From positions 558,048 to 622,047 of the forward strand of contig SRSL01000001.1 of NCBI GenBank assembly GCA_009735695.1: a stretch of DNA of 64,000 bases, written 5' to 3'. This DNA comes from Christiangramia bathymodioli. GTDB lineage: Bacteria > Bacteroidota > Bacteroidia > Flavobacteriales > Flavobacteriaceae. A program made the position numbers and the translations under genes. Of the stretch, positions 34,163-40,989 are shown piece after piece; positions within the stretch are counted from its first letter, which is position 1, and every line of letters begins with the position of its first letter. The notes below the pieces were generated by a model. It worked only from the letters and a program-made list of their open reading frames with translations, ran no database searches and was not told where the DNA came from.

Positions 34163-34230
34163 GATGCTGAAACAAGTTCAGCATGACATTCGCATCAAAA
34201 TTTTGTCACCCTGAACTTGGTTCAGGGTTT
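34162..34230. repeat. facing hairpin pair right of GIY-YIG gene B
   Basis: Left member 34162-34187 has the TGCTGAA stem, ACAAG loop and TGAC foot; spacer 17 bases; right member 34205-34230 has the GTCA foot and CCCTGAAC/GTTCAGGG stem and ends TTT where others have TCT. Confidence 0.88.
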
Positions 34231-34454
34231 CAACTACCCTCGACTTGAATCCAAATTTCTTATCAGTCCGAATCATGGTGATAATTGAATTTATTATCTA
34301 GTAAAAAAATTACTGAATAATGTCACCTCAAGCCCTTCGACTACGCTCAGCACAGGCTGAGTCGAGAGGTCAATTTAAAGCAGAGGCCTCATCTCTGCTC
34401 GACCTGACACTAACATTTCATGCTTCGACTGCGCTCAGCATGACCTCTAGACCT
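34231..34454. repeat. CTCGA-type hairpin repeats upstream of the YdjM-type gene
   Basis: After about 90 bases of plain AT-rich sequence comes a CTCGA-type element (34322-34371, GTCACCTC to GAGAGGT), a partial one ending TGAC at 34408, and a short hairpin with ATGCT/AGCAT stem and TGAC foot (34420-34444). No gene is seen here. Confidence 0.7.
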
Positions 34455-34462
34455 TATATTTG
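34455..34462 (+). promoter_or_regulatory. -7 promoter box very close to the YdjM-type start
   Basis: TATATTTG matches TAnnTTTG exactly and ends only 5 bases before the ATG at 34468, so the transcript would have almost no leader. Confidence 0.5.
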
Positions 34463-34467
34463 CCACT

Positions 34468-35472
34468 ATGGATTCATTAACCCAGATCGTTTTAGGAGCA
34501 GCCGTTGGTGAGGCTGTGCTCGGAAAAAAAGCAGGGAATAAAGCCATGCTTTACGGAGCCATCGCCGGGACGATTCCAGACCTGGATACCTTTGTGGGGA
34601 ATTTTTTCGATACCATTACGGCCATCGAGATACATCGCGGCTTCTCGCATTCGATCGTTTTTTCAATTCTATTCGCGCCAGTATTCGGCTGGATCATCTC
34701 GAAAATTGAAAGCAATCCTGAGATCAGTTGGAAAAACTGGTCCTGGTTGATTTTCTGGGGATTGTTCACCCACCCGCTTCTGGACGCGCATACCACCTGG
34801 GGAACTCAGCTTTTCTGGCCTTTTGACCTAAGACTGGCTTACAAGAACATTTTTGTGATCGACCCACTGTACACCTTGCCATTTTTGATCTTTTTGATCC
34901 TTTCAATGAGACGGAACAGGCTTGATCCCAAACGGAAGAAATACAACCGGCTTGGCCTCATCGTAAGCAGCGTCTATTTACTCATTATCACACCCGGACT
35001 GAAACTTTACACTTTTCAGAAGTTTGAATATGCGCTTGAATCTCAAAATATCGAATACAACAGGATGGACACCCGTCCGGCTCCATTGAATTCGATCCTT
35101 TGGTCGGCTAATATTGAGCGTGAGAAAGATTTTCTGCTCGCAGATTACTCCATTTTTGATACTCAGCCCATCAGTTTTCAATCCATTCCGAAGAATCATG
35201 AGCTGGCCGGTGAATGGAGCGACAATGAAAATTTTCACCGACTTATCGATATTTCAAATGGCTGGTATACCTTATCTGAAGAAGACGGCCAATTGATCTA
35301 TAATGACCTTCGCTTCGGAAAAATGGATGTAACCGATGCCGATGCCACTTTTGTTTTCAGTTATATCCTGAGCGAAGAACATGGCGAACTGGTCGCAACC
35401 GAAACCGAAAAAGAGCTGGAAGACGCCGGCAATTTGCTTCCGAAGCTCTGGCAGCGTATTTTAGGCAATTAA
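34468..35472 (+). CDS. YdjM-type membrane-bound metal-dependent hydrolase
   Basis: A 334-residue protein of the LexA-binding inner-membrane hydrolase (YdjM, DUF457-like) family. The canonical start MDSLTQIVLGAAVGEAVLGK and the metal-ligand blocks IPDLDTFVG, HRGFSHSIVF and FTHPLLDAHTTWG are all present. About five membrane helices lie in residues 1-175. The C-terminal 150 residues form a soluble domain. The role is unknown in spite of the family name. The next gene starts 18 bases downstream. Confidence 0.9.
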   Translation: MDSLTQIVLGAAVGEAVLGKKAGNKAMLYGAIAGTIPDLDTFVGNFFDTITAIEIHRGFSHSIVFSILFAPVFGWIISKIESNPEISWKNWSWLIFWGLFTHPLLDAHTTWGTQLFWPFDLRLAYKNIFVIDPLYTLPFLIFLILSMRRNRLDPKRKKYNRLGLIVSSVYLLIITPGLKLYTFQKFEYALESQNIEYNRMDTRPAPLNSILWSANIEREKDFLLADYSIFDTQPISFQSIPKNHELAGEWSDNENFHRLIDISNGWYTLSEEDGQLIYNDLRFGKMDVTDADATFVFSYILSEEHGELVATETEKELEDAGNLLPKLWQRILGN

Positions 35473-35490
35473 AACCCCTAAAATAAGGCC

Positions 35491-37197
35491 ATGCGATCTA
35501 CACTAATTTTAATTCTTTTCATATTCCTGGGCAATTCCGGGTTTTCACAAAATGCGTCGGCTCAGCTGGACAGTATCATTTCCAGGTACGAGCACTACAG
35601 AGCATATGACCGATCGGAGCATCCGCTTGGCCTGTATAAAAAAGAGGTATACAAAACGTCTGCTGAATTTTCAGAAGAACTTCTTGCCGAGCTTGATGGG
35701 ATAAAAACTTCTGAACTTTCAGAATCCGAAAAGATCTCAGCCGCACTTCTGAAATATGATCTTCGACATACCGTAAAATCCTACGAATTCAAGAGCTATC
35801 TGAATCCGTTGCTTTCTGATGCCGGATTTCACCTTAGCCTGAATTATCATATTCGTGATCTCAACACCTATTCGCAGGTTCAAAACTACCTGAACAAACT
35901 GAATGCAATTCCTGCTTATGTCGATCAGCATTTCGCATTGCTCAGGGAAGGTTTGAAAACCGGGATTACCCAGCCACTTGTAATCTTCGAAGGTTATGAG
36001 AATACCTACGACATCCAGATCGTGGATAATTACCAGGACAGCTATTTTTATGCTCCGTTTGAAAACCTTCCATCTTCACTAACCAATAAGCAAAAGGATT
36101 CAGTTCGACAGGCTGCAAAAATCGCTATTGAACAAAATGTGATTCCGCAATTCAGGCGGATCAAAACATTTTTCGAGACCGAATATTTTCCTGAAACGAG
36201 AACAGCGCTTGGCGCTTCCGAGCTTCCCAACGGTGATGAATATTACGACTACCTGCTGGAATATTATACAACCATGGATATGAGCGCCGAAGAAGTGCAC
36301 CAGCTTGGACTTTCCGAAGTGGAGCGCATCAATACCGAAATGAAAAAGGTAATGGCTGAAACCGAATTTGAAGGTAATTTTTCTGAATTCTTCGATTTTC
36401 TAAGAACCGATGAACAATTTTATGCAGAAACTCCCGAAGAACTACTGATGATTGCCCGGGATATAGCCAAACGCATCGACGCCAAACTGCCTGCCTACTT
36501 CACGAAACTCCCCAGGAAACCTTATGGAGTGGCTGAAGTCCCCGCAGCCATCGCTCCAAAATATACAACGGGTCGCTACGTGGGTCCGTCTAACGAAACC
36601 GATCCCGGATATTACTGGGTAAACACCTATGACCTGCCCAGCAGGCCAACCTATGTACTTCCATCATTGACCGCCCACGAGGCCGTGCCGGGGCATCACC
36701 TTCAGGGCTCGCTGAACAGGGAACTGGGAGACAGCATTCCGCGTTTCCGAAGGAATTATTATATCTCGGCTTTCGGTGAAGGCTGGGGTCTGTATTCAGA
36801 ATACCTGGCCCAGGAAATGGGCATTTACAGGAATCCTTATGAGGTCTTCGGAAAGCTTACCTACGAGCAGTGGCGCGCCTGCCGACTGGTAGTTGATACC
36901 GGGATTCACGCCAAAGGCTGGACTCGCGATCAGGCCGTGGAGTTCATGAAGAACAATACAGCGCTCTCCATCCATGAGATCAATACCGAAGTAGACCGCT
37001 ATATTTCCTGGCCAGGACAGGCAGTTTCCTATAAGATCGGTGAACTAAAGATCAGGGAACTTCGGGAAAAAGCAGAGGCAGCCCTGGGACCTGATTTCGA
37101 TATCAGGAAATTCCACGAGGTGATCCTGGAGGTAGGTGTGGTTACTTTACCAATCCTGGAGCAACGGGTGATGGATTATATCGAAAATGCTAGCTAG
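35491..37197 (+). CDS. DUF885 family secreted metallopeptidase-like protein
   Basis: A 568-residue protein with a signal peptide (1-19, ending GNSGFSQ). The rest is the helical DUF885 domain. A gluzincin-like motif TAHEAVPGHHLQGS sits at about residues 393-406, with FGEGWGLYSEYLAQEMG about 30 residues later, which would supply the third metal ligand. Thus a zinc protease or peptidase in the periplasm is likely, by analogy to M2/M3-like enzymes. It is 18 bases downstream of the YdjM-type gene. Confidence 0.87.
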   Translation: MRSTLILILFIFLGNSGFSQNASAQLDSIISRYEHYRAYDRSEHPLGLYKKEVYKTSAEFSEELLAELDGIKTSELSESEKISAALLKYDLRHTVKSYEFKSYLNPLLSDAGFHLSLNYHIRDLNTYSQVQNYLNKLNAIPAYVDQHFALLREGLKTGITQPLVIFEGYENTYDIQIVDNYQDSYFYAPFENLPSSLTNKQKDSVRQAAKIAIEQNVIPQFRRIKTFFETEYFPETRTALGASELPNGDEYYDYLLEYYTTMDMSAEEVHQLGLSEVERINTEMKKVMAETEFEGNFSEFFDFLRTDEQFYAETPEELLMIARDIAKRIDAKLPAYFTKLPRKPYGVAEVPAAIAPKYTTGRYVGPSNETDPGYYWVNTYDLPSRPTYVLPSLTAHEAVPGHHLQGSLNRELGDSIPRFRRNYYISAFGEGWGLYSEYLAQEMGIYRNPYEVFGKLTYEQWRACRLVVDTGIHAKGWTRDQAVEFMKNNTALSIHEINTEVDRYISWPGQAVSYKIGELKIRELREKAEAALGPDFDIRKFHEVILEVGVVTLPILEQRVMDYIENAS

Positions 37198-37236
37198 TTA
37201 TTTCAGGATTCAGCATTCCATGGCTTTTCTTTAGAC

Positions 37237-37244
37237 TACCTTTG
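37237..37244 (+). promoter_or_regulatory. -7 promoter box for the PhnA-domain gene
   Basis: TACCTTTG fits TAnnTTTG and ends 16 bases before the ATG at 37261. Confidence 0.55.
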
Positions 37245-37260
37245 CCTAAAATTTGGCAAG

Positions 37261-37833
37261 ATGAGCATTGAAGAAAACCTGAGAAATAGAAGTGATGCTA
37301 CCTGCGAACTATGCAGTAAAAAAGACGATCTGAGCGTTTTTGAAATTCCTGATTCTCCTGAGGGGGTTGAGAATAGCATATTGGCCTGTGATATTTGCAG
37401 GGAACAGATAGAAGATCCTGAAAAAGTTGATCCCAATCACTGGAGGTGTCTGAACGATAGTATGTGGAGTACAATTCCGGCCGTACAGGTAATGGCCTGG
37501 AGAATGCTAAACAGGTTGAAAGCTGAAGGCTGGCCACAGGATCTTCTGGATATGATGTATATGGAAGATGAGGTAAAAGAATGGGCTAAAGCAGGTCTTC
37601 AGCAAAACACCGAAAATAACGTGGTTCATAAAGACAGTAATGGTGCAATTATAGAAGCCGGTGATACCGTTGTTCTTATCAAAGACCTGAATGTAAAGGG
37701 TTCTAGCCTTACTGCGAAGCGTGGTACAGCGGTTAGAAGGGTTTCACTGGTACATGATAATCCGGAACAGATCGAAGGAAAAGTGGAAGGACAACAAATC
37801 GTAATCCTGACCAAATTCGTCAAAAAAGCATAG
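37261..37833 (+). CDS. PhnA domain-containing protein
   Basis: A 190-residue protein. Two Cys pairs near the N-terminus (CELCSKKDDL and ACDICREQ) form a zinc-ribbon-like part. The C-terminal region (about 125-190: VVHKDSNGAIIEAGDTVVLI, KDLNVKGSS) is the PhnA/YjdM SH3-like domain. The family was named for phosphonate genes but YjdM itself does not degrade phosphonates; the role is open. Heptad-repeat DNA follows it. Confidence 0.88.
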   Translation: MSIEENLRNRSDATCELCSKKDDLSVFEIPDSPEGVENSILACDICREQIEDPEKVDPNHWRCLNDSMWSTIPAVQVMAWRMLNRLKAEGWPQDLLDMMYMEDEVKEWAKAGLQQNTENNVVHKDSNGAIIEAGDTVVLIKDLNVKGSSLTAKRGTAVRRVSLVHDNPEQIEGKVEGQQIVILTKFVKKA

Positions 37834-37841
37834 TATCATGG

Positions 37842-37875
37842 ACAATTGATAAATGATAATTGATAATTGATAAGC
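37842..37875. repeat. heptad tandem repeat TGATAAT
   Basis: Three perfect or near-perfect 7-base units plus degenerate ones between the PhnA gene and the VF530 gene; the array is the reverse-strand form of the TCAATTG arrays at 25.6 kb. Confidence 0.65.
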
Positions 37876-37876
37876 T

Positions 37877-38092
37877 ATGGAATCACAACCAAACAATCCT
37901 TTACATGGAATAAAACTGGCTCAAATCGTGGAGGAATTACAGGCACATTACGGCTGGAACGGCCTGGCAGAAAGGATCAATATCAATTGTTTTAAGAATG
38001 ATCCCTCGGTTAAATCCAGTTTGAAGTTCCTGAGAAGAACGCCCTGGGCCAGGGAAAAGGTGGAAAAGCTTTACTTAAGGACAGATTTTTAA
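37877..38092 (+). CDS. VF530 family (DUF2132) DNA-binding protein
   Basis: A 71-residue basic protein. The whole length matches the VF530 family: [40 protein letters not shown] and REKVEKLYL. Structures of the family show a helical fold likened to DNA-binding domains; the role is unproven. It stands 43 bases after the PhnA gene, behind a heptad array, and just before a hairpin pair. Confidence 0.9.
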   Translation: MESQPNNPLHGIKLAQIVEELQAHYGWNGLAERININCFKNDPSVKSSLKFLRRTPWAREKVEKLYLRTDF

Positions 38093-38099
38093 TACAAAG

Positions 38100-38184
38100 A
38101 GATCCTGAAACAAGTTCAGGATGACATTTTTCTACAAACTATAATTCTTTATAGCTTCGTCAAGCTGAACTTGTTTCAGCTTCT
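38100..38184. repeat. facing hairpin pair without a nuclease gene
   Basis: Left member 38100-38125: AGA, stem TCCTGAA, loop ACAAG, stem TTCAGGA, TGAC. Spacer 33 bases. Right member 38159-38184: GTCA, stem AGCTGAA, loop CTTGT, stem TTCAGCT, TCT. Both stems differ from the GIY-YIG-linked copies but keep full pairing. Confidence 0.85.
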
Positions 38185-38203
38185 ACAACCTGAGACCCTG
38201 AAA

Positions 38204-38546
38204 TTCCCGAAGCAGTTTCATTAAAATTAAACCAGGTACTTTTAAGAGATTCCTTCGGCTGTGCCTCGGAATGACATTCCATTTCAACAGTCATTTCGAA
38301 GAAGGGCACCGACTGAGAAATCCCTTAATTATAGATTTCTCTCCCGATATTTCGGGATCGAAATGACAAATAGAATTCACTGCGAGAAAAGAATGCCCGA
38401 AGCAGTCTCATTTAAATTAAACCTGGCACTCTTTGGAGATTCCTTCGGAATGCCTCAGAAAACATTCCATTTCAACAGTCATTTCGAAGAAGCGAAGCGA
38501 CTGAGAAATCTCATCTAAACAGATTTCTCTCTTCGCTCGAAATGAC
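38204..38546. repeat. AGATTTCTC-type hairpin pairs in a duplicated unit
   Basis: A unit of about 115 bases (CCCGAAGCAGT to the GAGAAAT arm) occurs twice at a 190-base period (from 38204 and from 38394). Each contains a facing pair of AGATT...TGAC and GTCATTTCGAAGAAG...AAAT members (38247-38275 with 38290-38323; the second pair is decayed on the left, 38478-38512 on the right). Single forward members lie at 38333-38367 and 38521-38546. No gene is seen in the 537 bases between VF530 and the M49 peptidase. Confidence 0.78.
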
Positions 38547-38580
38547 CAATAGCAAAATCCAGTTCAGGATTGCACAAAAT

Positions 38581-38608
38581 AAAAAACCTCCGCGATTGCG
38601 GAGGCTTT
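38581..38608 (-). terminator. terminator of the M49 peptidase gene
   Basis: On the minus strand GCCTCCGC pairs with GCGGAGG around a 4-base loop, followed by a T-run. It lies 22 bases past the stop codon. Confidence 0.88.
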
Positions 38609-38629
38609 AATTTTATTAAAACCGAAAAA

Positions 38630-40693
38630 TTACATTTCAGCAGCTGCTTCAGCCGCTTCTTTCTTTTCAGTTAGGAAACTGTAATTCTTTCCGTAGTCCA
38701 TCATCTGGCTTTCGAAAGATTCAGGCTGAGTCACTTTGATCGAAATGATCTCTCCATTCTCATCCATTTCAGGAACCAGAACAGGGTTTAGGAATCCGCT
38801 GTATGGAGCCGACTTGAACTTCTCGTTTCTCTCCAACACTTCTCTGTGAAGTTCCTGGTCTACCTTTACCCCGTAGTTTTCCACAAGGTTTTTGGCTGCT
38901 TCGAAATCTCCTTCAGATTTGATCCTCTGGGTTTCCTTAAGAAGTTCTCCAAAAAGTTCTCTCAATTTCTGGTAATCCTTAATATCGTAATAAGTCTTTC
39001 CGCCTTTCTGAACTTTCTCGATCACGCCTTCTTCCTTACCTTTTTCAAATACCCAGGCACTCACCCACTGTCGGTTTCTCATGTGTGCTTCCTCGATATC
39101 GGCTCCCTGCTCGATTCTTACCAACTGGGTCATTAAGCCGTTACGGATGTAATCATTGTAAGCAGCTTTTCCAAGTTTTTCGGCATCATCGGTAAGCCCT
39201 AGTTCTTCCAGTTTTGGATCCATCAGGTAGTAAAGACCTACAAGGTCTGCACGACCTTCTTCCAAAGTAGAAGCATAACTTTTTAAAGTTTCCTTGGTAG
39301 TTCCTACTCCCTCGTTCAACTGCCCCGATGCGTGTCCAACCACTTCGTGCAGCGCAGTATGAAGCTTATCGGCTTCCTTTCCATATTCTTCAGAAAGGGC
39401 AACTTCTTCTTCATCATGAGCGAATTCCTTCAGTTTATCAGATCCTCCGGCATTGTCATAAGCATTGATAATATTTCCTAAAGAAACCGATTTACTTCCA
39501 TGAGCTTTCCTGATCCAGCTTGAATTTGGAAGGTTTACCCCGATTGGCGTACTTGGAGAAGCATCCCCTGCCTCCCCGGCAACGATCACGGTCTTGTAGG
39601 TCACACCTACTACCGAATCCTTTTTATGTTCATCCATGATTGGTGAGTTATCCTCAAACCACTGCACATCCTTTTCCAGAACGCTCATCTTTTCAGACAT
39701 ATCAAAATCCTTGATCTGAACGATGGTCTCGTAAGAACCGGTATAACCCATAGGGTCATTGTACACCTCGATAAAACTGTTGATGTAATCGATATTTCCT
39801 TCAGTAGCTTCAACCCATACAACATTGTAATCATCCCAGGTTTGAAGATCACCGGTCTTGTAATACTCGATAAGAAGACCTAAAGCATTCGCCTGCTTTT
39901 CATTTTCGGCTACGCTTTTAGCCTTCTCCAGCCAACCGATGATCTCATCGATGGCCTCGCCATATAGTCCGCCGCTTTTATAGACCTTTTCAACTAACTG
40001 GCCATTTTCCTTAACCAGTTTCGTGTTGATCCCAAATGCAAGAGGTTTCTTTGGGTTCGGAGATTTTTTAGCAGCATAGAATTTGGTCACCTCATCTGCA
40101 GTGATTCCTTCACCGTAAAAGTTCACGGCAGAACCTTCCACAAGACCTTTCGACTCGTCCAGGTTCACCTTTTTCATATCCTTATCGTTGAAGATCACTT
40201 CAAAAGGCTCCCCGGTAAGCTCGGTTCCGGTAGCTTCCAGAAGGCTATTCAGATATTCCTTGCTGAAGCCTGGCTTCAGCTTATCATTTGAATAATGATG
40301 GTGGATCCCGTTCGAAAACCAAACTCTTTTCAGGTAGGTTTCGAAAGCCTTCCAGTCATCTGAAGATTTATCGCCTTCATAGTTCGCGTAAATATTCTGA
40401 AGCGCCTCGCGGATCTCCAGGTTATGCTTGTAATTCTGGTCCCAGATGATATCCCTACCGGCAAGGCCAGCCTGGGTAAGATAATAAACCAGTTTTTGCT
40501 CTTTCAGGCTAAGATTTTCCCAACCCGGAATCTGGTAACGCAGGATCTTAAGGTCTGCGAACTCATCTACCTTGTACTCGAATTCCTGGGCTGACGAATC
40601 AGCCTGGGCAACTTCCTTGTTTTCCCCGTTATCATTACAAGAAAAGAAGGTCATTGCAGATGCCAGTAAGACACCCCTAAAAATTTTCTTCAT
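38630..40693 (-). CDS. dipeptidyl peptidase III-like (M49) lipoprotein
   Basis: A 687-residue zinc exopeptidase-like protein. The signal peptide ends in a lipobox (AMTFFSC, Cys near 19), so it is anchored in the envelope. The zinc site is HEVVGH at residues 449-454, one residue shorter than the HELLGH spacing only in identity, with the Glu-rich second motif STLEEGRADLVGLYYLMD about 28 residues later. These agree with the M49 family, which removes dipeptides from N-termini. The long helical N-terminal half is typical. It has its own terminator and is flanked by hairpin repeats. Confidence 0.87.
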   Translation of the reverse strand: MKKIFRGVLLASAMTFFSCNDNGENKEVAQADSSAQEFEYKVDEFADLKILRYQIPGWENLSLKEQKLVYYLTQAGLAGRDIIWDQNYKHNLEIREALQNIYANYEGDKSSDDWKAFETYLKRVWFSNGIHHHYSNDKLKPGFSKEYLNSLLEATGTELTGEPFEVIFNDKDMKKVNLDESKGLVEGSAVNFYGEGITADEVTKFYAAKKSPNPKKPLAFGINTKLVKENGQLVEKVYKSGGLYGEAIDEIIGWLEKAKSVAENEKQANALGLLIEYYKTGDLQTWDDYNVVWVEATEGNIDYINSFIEVYNDPMGYTGSYETIVQIKDFDMSEKMSVLEKDVQWFEDNSPIMDEHKKDSVVGVTYKTVIVAGEAGDASPSTPIGVNLPNSSWIRKAHGSKSVSLGNIINAYDNAGGSDKLKEFAHDEEEVALSEEYGKEADKLHTALHEVVGHASGQLNEGVGTTKETLKSYASTLEEGRADLVGLYYLMDPKLEELGLTDDAEKLGKAAYNDYIRNGLMTQLVRIEQGADIEEAHMRNRQWVSAWVFEKGKEEGVIEKVQKGGKTYYDIKDYQKLRELFGELLKETQRIKSEGDFEAAKNLVENYGVKVDQELHREVLERNEKFKSAPYSGFLNPVLVPEMDENGEIISIKVTQPESFESQMMDYGKNYSFLTEKKEAAEAAAEM

Positions 40694-40725
40694 GTTTGTT
40701 AAAAGTTTGGGGCCAAAAATAAGAA

Positions 40726-40763
40726 AACAGGGAATTATTTCTTAAAAAAATTGATTCCCTGTT
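40726..40763. other. 10-bp inverted repeat upstream of the M49 gene
   Basis: AACAGGGAAT and ATTCCCTGTT are separated by 18 A/T-rich bases and lie 33 bases upstream of the M49 start codon, where the promoter should be. It may be an operator or a leftover terminator. Confidence 0.45.
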
Positions 40764-40782
40764 ATGTATGTTGGTTCCTAAA

Positions 40783-40972
40783 GTCATTTTGAAGAAGCGA
40801 AGCGAATGAGAAATTTAAAGGATTTAGCCTTTTACCTCTCGACTGAGCCTGTGCTGAGCGTAGTCGAAGGGCTCGAGGTGACATTTACTTAAACTTTCAC
40901 TTTTCCGTCAAGTTGAACTCGTTTCAGCTTCTCATTTGTACTCACTAACCTCTCGACTCCGCTCGAGGTGAC
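40783..40972. repeat. mixed hairpin repeats between M49 and M20 genes
   Basis: A decayed GTCATTTTGAAGAAG element (40783-40815), a reversed CTCGA-type element ending TGAC (40834-40882), a GTCA-footed element with AAGTTGAA/TTCAGCTT stem including one G-T pair (40907-40932), and a short ACCTC...GAGGT-GAC hairpin (40948-40972). No gene is seen in these roughly 300 bases. Confidence 0.78.
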
Positions 40973-40989
40973 ATTTAATGAAGACGAAT

